Counted from the stretch's first letter, positions 1-7,855 are shown. The stretch is DNA of 15,253 nt from Cudoniella acicularis (GCA_013054445.1 JAAMPI010001378.1:1-15253); one strand, 5' to 3'. Program-made: numbers and translations. The notes: generated from the sequence alone by a model not told the origin.

Positions 1-79
1 GGGGCACGGGAGTTTGCGCGGAGAGGGTGGCGGTTTGCGTGCTGAGGTAGTTGGAGGATTGCGCGGTTATGGCGGCCAT
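1..79 (-). CDS. 5' end of an unrecognised protein gene, cut by the window edge
   Basis: The minus strand has an ATG at 79-77 in a strong fungal context (CAACCATGGCC), followed by 26 codons open to the window edge. The reading is Met-Ala-Ala-Ile-Thr-Ala-Gln-Ser-Ser-Asn-Tyr-Leu, then a Thr/Ser/Ala/Gln-rich stretch. Most codons end in C or G, as expected for a filamentous ascomycete gene. I do not recognise the family; no motif is visible in so short a piece, and the segment does not look like a signal peptide. The gene is transcribed in the same direction as the zinc-cluster regulator to its right. The chosen ATG is the first one downstream of the TATATAA string at 115-109. That string is so close that the ATG may instead lie just after a 5'-leader intron ending in CACTCAG. 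The start is fairly likely to be right; the function is unknown. Confidence 0.55.
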   Translation of the reverse strand, partial: MAAITAQSSNYLSTQTATLSAQTPVP

Positions 80-241
80 GGTTGTGCTGCTGAGTGATCG
101 AGTTCAGGTTATATAGTAAGTAAGAAGTGCTTTGTAGATAAGGTTAAATTTCGCAAGCTAGTGAGGTTGTTTTTGTCCAGAATATTATATCTACAGGTCT
201 TGATATAGGCTTCGCAGCGACGTGTGATGTTCTCCGTAGTG

Positions 242-275
242 AGGGGAAGGGGAGGGGAGGGGTGCCACTGAGGGG
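242..275. promoter_or_regulatory. Cluster of five AGGGG (STRE-like) boxes; also a perfect G-quadruplex motif
   Basis: AGGGG occurs at 242-246, 248-252, 253-257, 258-262 and 271-275 on the plus strand (CCCCT on the minus strand). Four runs of four G separated by 2, 1 and 1 bases satisfy the standard intramolecular G-quadruplex pattern. AGGGG/CCCCT is the core of the yeast stress-response element bound by Msn2/Msn4-type C2H2 factors. The cluster lies 163-196 nt upstream of the left-edge gene's ATG, a usual place for a regulatory site. Function is inferred from position and motif only. Confidence 0.4.
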
Positions 276-545
276 TCGCTACAGGGATGCCAATGTGGGG
301 TATGGTGCCGATTCCCCTCGCACCACACACGGAGAATTTACTGATCGCCCGCTCACCAGCGCTCTCGCACGGCCCAATGACGCTGATGGCTTGGCCTCAA
401 ACTCTGGGAGCCCTTCCATTTTAGGCCTCGTCGCCTTCTATCACTCCTCCACCCCACTCCCTTATCCTCAATCCCATACCATCCCACAATATCCTTCCCT
501 TCGTCCAGCCCAAGAGAGAGCGCATTAAAGAGTAAAGTATAGTAT

Positions 546-600
546 GGCATGACATGACATGACATGATATGACATAGCATAGCGTAGCATAGCATAGCAT
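546..600. repeat. Pentanucleotide microsatellite (GACAT)n grading into (AGCAT)n
   Basis: Eleven consecutive 5-bp units are visible: GGCAT, three GACAT, GATAT, GACAT, then AGCAT, AGCGT and three AGCAT. The switch of unit type in the middle and the single-base variants suggest an old, partly decayed array. It lies in the intergenic region and overlaps no gene. Confidence 0.9.
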
Positions 601-1506
601 AAAAGCGCAAGCTCAAGAAACAAAGGCGCGCTCCGTATCATTTCAACAGCAGCTGAATGAACATTTGCAGTGGCTTGCCGGGTCTCGGCCAGGCATCGCA
701 TCGCCGAAATGTCGCCGTTCGGCCAGGCCCGCGCCTACGTGCAGTGACTCCCGTGCTGTGCCTGAGTGCCTGTCTCGACCTGCCCAATTAGCCTGAACCC
801 AGCTAGTTATCTTGCCTACCTGCACTGCATTTCACTGCACTTTACACTATGCAATCCAAACAACACCTCCTCGCTGAAAAGCTGCTTTGCATTGTTTTGT
901 GCCTATATATGAGTGCCGCATCTACGCCTCCCAAGTCTCGTTTCACCGCTGTTGCGCTGATGGCGACGGCGAAGCGCGAAGATCCTTAGTGAGGCCTAGA
1001 TATAGGTCGCACCCGAAATTACATATCATGTAGCTTCCGCCCGCCTCTCGACGACACCTCAAGCAAACTAAGAAAAAACAACATCAGATTAATCATTCAT
1101 TCAACTACCGCCGGCACCACCGCCGCCGCCGTATCATGCTCATATCATACATGGAATGCCTCCTACGCCGAGAAGAGCAAGAAAAGAAATCCCCGTATGC
1201 TGGACGCTTGTATGATGCGCGAAGCCCGTCGATAGAGACTCCAAAAACAGATGAAAAGAACATGCTAATATACACGGTGGTATCTTGATGGGATATGAAA
1301 AGGTTCTGTCGTCCAGCAAGTATTTTACAAGAAGATGGTATCATATCATATCATGCGAGAGAGAGCCCGGAAGGGATCTGGGTCAACCAACTGAGGCTAC
1401 CGAAGGAAAATGCGGAAAAACGCGCTACAAATATGAACGCTGAAAGGATCGTCCGTCGGAAAGTCTATCATACGACATAAAAGGCAACATCGAAGCCTCC
1501 TCCGAC

Positions 1507-2777
1507 TTATCTGCCACCCGGACCGTGAGGTTTCTCAAGCAAGCCACGAATATCGACCCGACTACTGCCATCGTCTCTTCGAGGAGCCGGATCTGAAGAC
1601 TGTTCACCACGCTGGTCACGAATGGGTGGGAGTTGGAGGTCATGCTGCCGCTGTGGTTGCGACTGTGGCAACTCACTTCGAGGAATTTGATACGGGACCT
1701 GGCTTTGAGAATAATCTGGTCTCGCCTGCTGCTGAGCATACGGTGGCATGCTTGCCGTTGGGGGGACGTTTTGGACCGAGGGACCAGGAGGACCGGAAGA
1801 ACCGGAAAGACGGGGTGGACCAGAAGCTCTATATGGCGCCATGGCATCTGCTCGAGAGTCGGAGTACACTAGATTGGCATCGAATGGTATGGGCCCTTGG
1901 CCCTGAGGATACGGTTGCGGGGCCTGTTGGTATCCGTATTGCGACTCTCGTGAATACGATTCACGAGAATACGGAGATAAAGACGGCGGCTGAAATGTTT
2001 GGGGTGTTTGTGGCGATTGGAGTGTTAAGACGATGAAGTACGTGGATTCCCTCTTAGCCAGGCCGAGCATCGCTTGGAGGGGTGGACCAGGTGGTCGTCT
2101 TTCTCCCCCCTGGAAAGTAAACATCTCTCGCTGGTCAAACCTTACTTGGCCAATTTCTTCAGGACCAAAGCCGACAGATTGGATAACCCTATCCTGCTCA
2201 AACTGCAAAACTATGGGCGGAAGATAGCTTGGTTCCCTTTGCCGGCGTTCCGCATCGAAGTTCCTCTGCAACCGCGCCACCTTGTCTCGGTCACTAGCAA
2301 CCACAATATCCTGGAGTTTCCTGGACACTACCACCTGAATTCCGACTGTCTCATTGAAGCTTTGAGTACTTTTCGCCACCTGCATATCCATATTTAGGTA
2401 TGCACATAACGGTTCTGGCGCTGACAGGGCCCGCGGTCCGGGCGCGGCCATCATAGGCCCTCCAAATACATTTGCATCAGCAGTTGAAGCATGATCTAGG
2501 TACCTAGGTGCTATTGGGCCTCCTTGGGACTTCAAAATCCGGTATGACTGGCTCCTGTGGATCGAGTCGCCAAAGGCAGGGGCCATCGAAGAATCGCTCT
2601 GAGAGTACAACGACAACGGGCGTCTCATAGAAGGCTCCGGCGCATAGCCTTGACCCATTGCTTCGTACCGCTGCTCCCTTTCATCCCGTAGCCGTGGTCG
2701 TCCTCGTTTCTTGTGCTGCACATCAACACAGGCGTCCTCCTTTCCATTAGCCGTACAACGCGAGCATGGGCGTTGTG
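1507..2777 (-). other. Exon 3 of the zinc-cluster gene (rest of zinc cluster, GRPR arm, PAS-like domain, C-terminal tail)
   Basis: This starts with the last two bases of Ala245 and reads QRPC-SRC, then an eight-residue gap to Cys261, then VDVQHKKRGRPRLRDE. The PAS-like domain (about residues 369-497) shows CAYLNMD, QVAKSTQSF, RKLQDIV, SDRDKVARLQ, a predicted beta/linker segment VIQSVGFGPEEIGQ, and the closing strand LAKRESTYFIVLTL. A duplicated SRES motif sits at about 514-522. The exon is one open frame of 1271 nt to the TAA at 1509-1507, with no sign of another intron. Confidence 0.9.
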
Positions 2778-4435
2778 CTAAGCGAATGTGTTAGCAAATG
2801 TCAAAACTTTATATGCCAATGGAAAATCTCGGACAGGAATAGAAATAGTGGATAACTGAGCAACGGGAGATGAAAAACGCCACTGGAAAATTCCGTTCCC
2901 ACGGATAGCGCAACTACGCCCGGCGGACTGAAATCGGACAATTTACAGCTTCATCATTCAGCCGTTTTCGCATCCATTCAGCAACAGAAACATGCAATAG
3001 CCTCCGAGGAAGCTTGGAATATGGATGCCTCTGATTGAAAATTATTGGCAAAGGGGGCTTGAACACGCGCTGAACTGGATACTGATGAGCACCAGGAAAT
3101 CAGTGGGACTTTGGGTGTTCTTGACAACCAAGAATAGAATGCGGGCGGTATTCCAACGGCTGCGCTTGCATTAACCTCGCATTTTCGACTATTCCACCAC
3201 CGCTAGGGCGACTTCACCGGTCAGATCCGCCAATCGGTCCGGAACCCCGCCATTCATCGATGCGATAGACACGACCCTATCAGCGATTTTTCTCAGTCGC
3301 CGCGCTTTGGAAATTCTCCTCTTTCAGAGTGCTGTCATGCGGCACGGCACAATATTGCGAGGACACATGTGGTGGAAGTCGCAACCATCAATAATGGCGC
3401 TGAGATAGCTGCTTCGTACTTGTTGGAGCGGGGTAATGAAAATGATCATCATTTGAACCACGAGCACTCAATGAACATGGGCTGCCGCGTTACACAAATC
3501 ACATGTTGGGAAAAACTCCGAGTAGGGATGATGGCGATGCCAAATGAACTGAAGGAAAAAAGCAAGCCTCGGGAACAAGGTGTGCGTATGTTCCGGGAGG
3601 AAAAGCAAAAAAAGGGGCGACCTGAATTGAAACAGACATACCGTCACACCTGCACACGGTTAGCTTTTGCTCCATTAGATAAAACAGTCGTGGTTCATGA
3701 GAAAACTTGCCTAAGATGCGCTCTTTTACAGGGCACGCACGCCGAAGCGACATGACCTTTCGTCTTTCTTTGTGTCTTTGGCGAAGGGAATTCGGGGGCG
3801 TCTCCGACTTGAGGTCTGTCGGGCGTTGCAAATGGTGGTGGGGGAGGTTGGGTAGCTTGTTGTCTAAAGCCGTGAGGTTGCTGCGGCACCATTTGTTGTG
3901 GTGCAAGGTGTGATCGTTGTTGGTGTTGCTGGTAAGGATGTGGTGCTTGTGAAAGCTCGTGGTATGGTGGATAAGATGCTGGAGGAAGTGTTTCTGGCTG
4001 ATAGGCTCTCAACATCGACCCTCTCGTTTCCGACTGTTCTGATTGTGGTGTTTGAGTTCTTTGGAAGGCTTCTTGTCCACTCGATCCATAGCTTCCTTGA
4101 CCGCGATCGCTGGTATCGGGGTTACGTCTTGGTGGTGGTTGTGGCGGAGATCCTGACATGGGCGGAGAGGGATATGCCCTTGAACGAGCACCGTCGGACA
4201 CCGCTCTGGCCCAACTCAGATCAAGAGAGAAGCGCGCCAGGTCTGATTTTCCTCGACGTTCGCCGAGTGATATATTCAGAGTATCGCGGTATGGTATTGA
4301 GGATTGCATGGAAATGACCGGTTTAACGGCGGCTTTGCTGATCCAAGGAGCTTGATCTCGGTCTCGGAACGGTCCAGCTTCCTCGGGGATGGAGTTGTAT
4401 AAATCGATGAGCAGTTCGCTGTCCGAAATCTGCAT
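1507..4435 (-). CDS. Zn(II)2Cys6 transcription factor with AT-hook-like arm and PAS-like domain (spliced, 667 aa)
   Basis: Join on the minus strand: exon 1 4435-3711, microexon 3649-3642, exon 3 2777-1507 (stop TAA); 2004 nt, 667 residues. Residues 1-230 are disordered, Pro/Gln/Ser-rich, with YPSPPMSGSPP at 88-98. The zinc cluster spans Cys233, 236, 243, 249, 252 and 261 (spacing C-x2-C-x6-C-x5-C-x2-C-x8-C). A basic GRPR arm follows at 267-277. A PAS-like domain covers about 369-497. The tail is Pro/Gln/Ser-rich with LPPI (627-630) and VDIRGLLEK (652-660). This layout fits a nuclear DNA-binding regulator; the yeast Ert1/Rds2 group also pairs a zinc cluster with PAS, but I cannot assign orthology or a target pathway. 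The start is uncertain: ATG 4435 has A at -3 and is used here, but Met43 (4309-4307) begins the more ordinary-looking N-terminus. Family and splicing are well supported; the biological role is not. Confidence 0.9.
1946..1968. repeat. Perfect 10-bp inverted repeat with 3-nt loop inside the coding sequence
   Basis: The arms TCTCGTGAAT (1946-1955) and ATTCACGAGA (1959-1968) flank ACG. On the coding strand this encodes part of the duplicated SRES-Y-SRES segment just after the PAS-like domain. It could form a stable hairpin in the mRNA, or be a chance result of synonymous codons used in a peptide duplication. Confidence 0.8.
2778..3641 (-). other. Intron 2, 864 nt, GT-AG, unusually long
   Basis: The donor is GTATGT at 3641-3636. 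The acceptor TTAG ends at 2778 and is preceded by TGCTAACACATTCGC, a perfect CTAAC branch site about 12 nt from the end. Filamentous ascomycete introns are usually about 50-150 nt, so this one is several times longer. Joining its ends gives an uninterrupted zinc cluster, so no further coding exon is needed. If retained, translation runs 50 codons past Asp244 (beginning Gly-Met-Ser-Val-Ser) and stops at the TGA whose Met codon neighbour lies near 3502. A separate 44-codon open stretch lies at 3323-3189. Confidence 0.8.
3642..3649 (-). other. 8-nt microexon coding the third zinc-cluster cysteine
   Basis: The exon is GTGTGACG. It completes Arg242 (AG|G), encodes Cys243 (TGT) and Asp244 (GAC), and gives the first base of Ala245 (G|CA). 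It is preceded by CTAAC-CGTGTGCAG and followed by the donor GTATGT. Without it the flanking exons carry only five of the six ligands and are out of frame. With it the spacing matches the fungal Zn2Cys6 pattern exactly. Confidence 0.85.
3650..3710 (-). other. Intron 1, 61 nt, GC-AG type
   Basis: The exon/intron border reads AG|GCAAGT, the consensus for the rare GC donor class. The intron ends GCTAACCGTGTGCAG, with a perfect CTAAC branch site 9-10 nt before the exon. The length is typical for ascomycetes. Reading through gives Arg-Gln-Val-Phe-Ser and a TGA, so the intron must be removed to finish the zinc cluster. No GT donor nearby restores the frame and the cysteine spacing. Confidence 0.85.
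3711..4435 (-). other. Exon 1 of the zinc-cluster gene (coding part)
   Basis: This encodes residues 1-241 and two bases (AG) of Arg242. It ends inside the zinc cluster, right after the first two cysteines (CVPCKRAHL). The basic stretch KTQRKTKGH just before the cluster could help nuclear import or DNA contact. The frame also stays open for 24 codons upstream of ATG 4435 to a TGA at 4510-4508, so upstream sequence does not rule out a longer N-terminus fed by a further exon. Confidence 0.85.
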
Positions 4436-5000
4436 GCTATACTGTCCCCTCCAACAATCTCTTGCGACTCGAGATGTACAAGCTAGATGTCGGGTTGGTG
4501 GATAGGGTCAACTGAAAGCTGTTTAGTATCCTCGGGGATCCGAGGATTGAAGATGTGACAAAACCTTGGGGTCACAGAACGAGTACACGGCTGAGAACTT
4601 GCAGGCGGCCAGTAATTTTGAAAGCTAGGTCGGATATTGTTCCAAATTGTCGAGACAAGATTAAAGACTTTCGTCTCGATTGCGCTTGTTCCACGAGGAC
4701 CGAGACAATATCGGACGAGGCGATATCTTGCAGGTAATACCTCAGCTGCGAGAAGCTCGTGAAAAGTAACCTATTCGGAGGGCGACAGATGAGAGGAGCC
4801 GGTGTGTGGAATATAGGTATTATGTTCCGCAGTTTCGAAGTCCAGCACAAGAAAACTTGAGGCTCGTGGTGATATGTTCCCGAAAGGCTGTGTTCAGGTC
4901 AAGCAGGCGAAGGATTGCTGTTGCAATGGTAAGCGGGTGAATTTTGTGTCAGTGGAAGATCGATAAATGCTGTGATGTCGAGGAACAGGAACAGTTTGTG
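4436..5000 (-). promoter_or_regulatory. 5' leader / proximal promoter of the zinc-cluster gene
   Basis: This is the immediate upstream DNA of the regulator. No coding region is evident: the frames at 4555-4737 and 4572-4850 have no domain features. It holds the CGG-N4-CCG palindrome at 4528-4547 and several lone CGG/CCG triplets around 4695-4795. No convincing TATA box is seen on the minus strand. Confidence 0.4.
4528..4547. promoter_or_regulatory. CGG-N4-CCG palindrome, candidate zinc-cluster dimer site or hairpin
   Basis: The arms ATCCTCGG and CCGAGGAT are perfect 8-bp inverted repeats around GGAT. The core CGG-GGAT-CCG is an everted/inverted triplet pair of the kind bound by Zn2Cys6 dimers. 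It lies 93-112 nt upstream of ATG 4435 of the zinc-cluster gene, so autoregulation is a natural guess. Part of it (TCCTCGGGGAT) is repeated exactly at 4380-4390 inside exon 1. Confidence 0.45.
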
Positions 5001-5009
5001 GCCAGGATT

Positions 5010-5730
5010 TCGAAGTGTGGTTCTGGATGTGGTTAAAGGTTTATTCGGGCCCAGGCAAGGCAAGGCAGGGCAGAGGGGTGTTCCAAGTGTGGTACTGGTA
5101 CTGGTGCTGGTACGGGTCGGAAGACAGGGCAAGGTTTAGTCCGGATGGGGTACCTCAAAAAAAGACTCGAGTAGGGAACAAGGTGCCGGTAGGCGTTGGC
5201 ATGGGTGAGGCTTGTTCCGGGCGGCGATAGCGTATGCGTGTAGTGCACGGAGTAATAAGTGTGGGCGATGGGCGGAGGGAGGGGGACGACTTCAGACGCT
5301 GACCACAGACGTTACGGTGCAGAGACACTCTTTACGCCGGACCAGCTCGCAGCGCCACCGAGACAGCGAGACAACGCCGAACGAAATGGAGATGGGGATG
5401 GCGATGGGACGGATGGACTAGCCGTAGGACGTGTGGGTTTTAGAAAAGGCGTACCAGCGGCGCAGGTGGGGTGGAGACGGAGACTGGAGACTGGAAGACT
5501 GGAAGACTAGAACTAGACGCTTGCTATGCTGGAGTTGGGAGCTGAAAGGACTGCTGGACGAAGAGCAGCAGACTACTGAGAGCGAGTAGACTCAGGGGAG
5601 GTGCAGTGGATGGCGTGAAAGATGCACAGCGCTGCGGAGAGAGGAGTGAGTAGGTGGGGAGAGCTAGGGAGCAGGGCCAACTGCAGATAGAGCAGAGCAG
5701 TCGCGCAAGTAAAAGTAGCCGTTAGTCGCC
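5010..5730. other. Gene-less, purine-rich (plus strand) upstream region
   Basis: The plus strand is rich in G and A, so the minus strand is CT-rich, as is common in promoters and leaders of filamentous ascomycete genes. It may hold the distal promoter or long leader of the zinc-cluster gene. Short internal repeats include GGTACTGGTACTGGTGCTGGTAC near 5092-5114 (given here only as its period-6 pattern) and GACTGGA/GAAGACT repeats at 5473-5519. The open frames present are low complexity and no product is supported. Confidence 0.45.
5473..5519. repeat. Degenerate GACTGGA / GACTGGAA short tandem repeat
   Basis: GACTGGA occurs at 5482-5488 and 5489-5495, followed by GACTGGAA and GACTAGAA variants. 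It forms a purine-rich slippage-type repeat in the upstream region of the regulator. Confidence 0.7.
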
Positions 5731-6480
5731 CTTTACCAGCTTGCCGGGGTCCAGTAGAACACCTGCCCTGAAAATCCCCAGATGCGCGTAACGGCCGGAA
5801 GAGTAATAATCGTCGTCGCGGCGCTGAGCAGATGAGCAGCCGCTAGCAGCTGGAGGCTCGCGCGGTGTCTGACGCTGCGTTGCCAGTGCCAGTTGCCAGG
5901 AATGCGTGGTGAATAATGTTTGTAGTGGGCTTGGGTGGGTTTGGTTCAGAGGACCTGTCGGCCTAGGACCGGGGTAGTAGGGAGGGTTTCCAGGGTGCAG
6001 AGGCCGTGCGGTCGCCTGTTCGCCAGGGCCCTCTAGGGTAGCAGATCTTAGGACTCGAGCGTTGACCCCTGCTGAAAACTTTAGTTTAGGTCTCCGAGAT
6101 TCAGGCCCTGGGGCCCTGGACTGAACCGGGGCTCGAGGCCTGTGCAGCGAGCGTGCGGCGTCAAAGGCTTAAAGCAAAGCCCGCAAAACGACCAGCCCAT
6201 TGACTGAGCCCAGAGGCACTGCCCGCGACGTGGACGCAGACATCAGCAGGCCGAGCATGTACAGGGGGCTTTCACGCATCGACATCGACATCGCGTTCGA
6301 GGAGGCCGTTGGGAATGGGGAAACTCGACTGGACATCTCCCCAAGCCGGGGGCGATCCCGCTCGAGAAACAGGCGCGCACTGCGCATGTGCACCTGCAGC
6401 TGCATGCACAATGGATGTATTCAGTCCGCTGGAACCTCACGCCGCAGCACCGCTCCAGAACCCGGATTCCATCGCCAGCA
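5731..6480. other. Gene-less GC-rich stretch
   Basis: No coding region is supported. The sequence is GC-rich with local G and C clusters (for example around 5965-5995 and 6100-6120, where GGGCCCTGG-like strings recur). Overlapping open frames on both strands from about 6170 to 6720 have Ser/Arg/Cys-rich, low-information translations and look like chance frames in GC-rich DNA. Confidence 0.4.
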
Positions 6481-6483
6481 GCG

Positions 6484-6571
6484 GTGGATAGGGGAAGGGG
6501 TGAGCGGGATGTTGAGATGGGGGGAGAAGAGAGAGGGGATGGGGGAGAGCGACAAAAGGGGGAAGAATAGC
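6484..6571. repeat. Polypurine tract with G-quadruplex potential
   Basis: About 88 nt of the plus strand are nearly all G and A, with G runs at 6491-6494, 6497-6500, 6506-6508, 6519-6524, 6535-6538, 6541-6545 and 6558-6562. Several combinations fit loose G-quadruplex patterns. On the minus strand this is a long CT tract, which in fungi often marks a promoter or transcription start region. Confidence 0.6.
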
Positions 6572-6612
6572 GTTGTACACAAGACACCAGCACACCCGTG
6601 GCCGTACAAAGT

Positions 6613-6639
6613 ACAGGCACAGGCACAGGTACAGGCACA
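6613..6639. repeat. Hexanucleotide repeat ACAGGC
   Basis: Four consecutive units (ACAGGC, ACAGGC, ACAGGT, ACAGGC) plus ACA are visible, just downstream of the polypurine tract. The flanking sequence (GTACAGGC, GGCAGGTACA) contains further decayed copies. Confidence 0.85.
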
Positions 6640-6649
6640 AGGCAGGTAC

Positions 6650-7440
6650 AAAAAAGGTGCAAGGGTGAATGAAGGCGACAAGGAGAGCGTGTCAATTGGA
6701 TGCGTACCTTTTCTTTCCCTTTGAGCCTCTTGATGACTTTTTTTCAGAATTGCTTGCCTCGTTGACGTCTGAGCTCAACTAGGTAATTTCCGCGGGGCAG
6801 TGTGCAGACGCCTGTGCTCGAACGTGTTCGCGGTGAGGTCTGTGAAGTTGTCGAAGCGTGCGGGGAAGGAGAAAGTGTGAGGATACGTGCGGAGTCGAAT
6901 ATCAGTAACAGCTGTGTTGGCTGCTTCTGTTGGTAATGGTACGGCTCTATCGTCAGGGGTGCCGATGTAAATGTCGATATTGCTGAAGAGGTAGCCCAGG
7001 GGAAAAGGAGAGAGAACACCACGTAGTCAATGCCTGCGCGAGCTGACAGTTCGATGGCTTGCAATACTGCAATGCAACGTCTAGCCAGCGGGATGCCAGG
7101 GCAGTGATAATATATACTTGTCGCCCACGCTCTCTGGCCTCTCTGGCCTCGCAACTGCGCCTTGGCCAAGCGAGTGATTTTCAGGTACCTTACTATGATA
7201 CTTCCATAGAGGCAATCGTAGCCTAAGCATAAGTCTATGGCAAAACAATGCAATCTATATTGCTATCAAGCGCTATATGCCGTAGATGGTCCCTAGCTGC
7301 AGGTACCATCGCCGGGAGCTCTACAGATGTACGTAGACGCTGGTGGGTGATCCGAGTAATATTCATGCGCTCCACACTATCGATTGACTTCTCGTGAACC
7401 GCAACTCTACGAAATTGGTTGTGCTCGTTTTGGCTATCAA
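6650..7440. other. Gene-less region
   Basis: The longest open frame (6744-7253, minus) has no recognisable domain, no coding-like third-position pattern I can see, and no splice partners. I see no RNA gene. GGCCTCTCTGGCCTC near 7136-7150 is a minor duplication. Confidence 0.4.
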
Positions 7441-7466
7441 ACTCCAAACCACAAACCGCAGATTGC

Positions 7467-7492
7467 AAACTCCAAACTCCAAACTCCAAACT
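7467..7492. repeat. Heptanucleotide repeat AAACTCC
   Basis: Three exact tandem copies (7467-7473, 7474-7480, 7481-7487) plus AAACT are seen. Related strings occur just upstream at about 7439-7450 and again near 11268-11296. Confidence 0.9.
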
Positions 7493-7855
7493 ACCGCCGA
7501 AAACGTCCAACGCAAGATCTGGTAGAGCATTCAAACATATGCCGTCATCTGCGGCTGCAGCCGCACTCCCTTTCTCCTGCGATTCCCCGTTGATGCACGC
7601 GAATAGCCTCGTCGCCCAAGGTCAGAATCGTATGGTGATGAGACCTGCACCAGCACCAGTACGAGCACCAACATTGGCAGAGGCTCACTTTTCTGTTGTC
7701 AGTGTGCGCAATGCGATCTTCTCTATATCTAACGGTCAAGAAACAATAGTCCGAAGCGCGGCGATCCTCATTTGATGCCCTGGCTGCGAGGACGTTACCG
7801 CAGCCCTGCACTGGCTCGCGAATTCAAGTCCCCCAGCGCTCATCAAGGCCATCAG

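Larger units (their letters stand above)
80..1506. other. Intergenic region: promoter of the left gene and 3' flank of the zinc-cluster gene
   Basis: No gene is supportable here. The open frames present (for example 262-528 plus and 353-616 minus) overlap low-complexity DNA and have no domain-like content. The part next to position 80 should hold the promoter and leader of the left-edge gene. The part next to 1506 should hold the 3' UTR of the zinc-cluster gene, although no clear AATAAA signal is visible on the minus strand. Contents listed separately are an AGGGG cluster at 242-275 and a pentanucleotide repeat at 546-600. A minor TCATA repetition occurs around 1339-1355. Confidence 0.6.

Noticed and set aside
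109..115. TATATAA upstream of the left gene as a core TATA box
   Set aside because: It is only about 30 nt from the ATG, which would leave almost no leader; it may lie in a leader intron or be chance.
1626..2397. Plus-strand open frames opposite exon 3 of the zinc-cluster gene
   Set aside because: They are shadows of the real minus-strand frame, with no domains and no coding signals of their own.
3701..3710. Alternative GT donor (CAA|GTTTTC) for intron 1
   Set aside because: It would insert a Gln after Arg242 and shift the microexon out of frame, losing Cys243; the GC donor gives the exact zinc-cluster spacing.
3369..3755. 128-codon plus-strand frame across intron 2, the microexon and exon 1
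   Set aside because: It does not begin with an ATG that has a good context, has no recognisable domain, and overlaps well-supported splice signals on the other strand.
6744..7253. 169-codon minus-strand open frame
   Set aside because: No motif, no codon pattern typical of the supported gene, and a length that chance allows.
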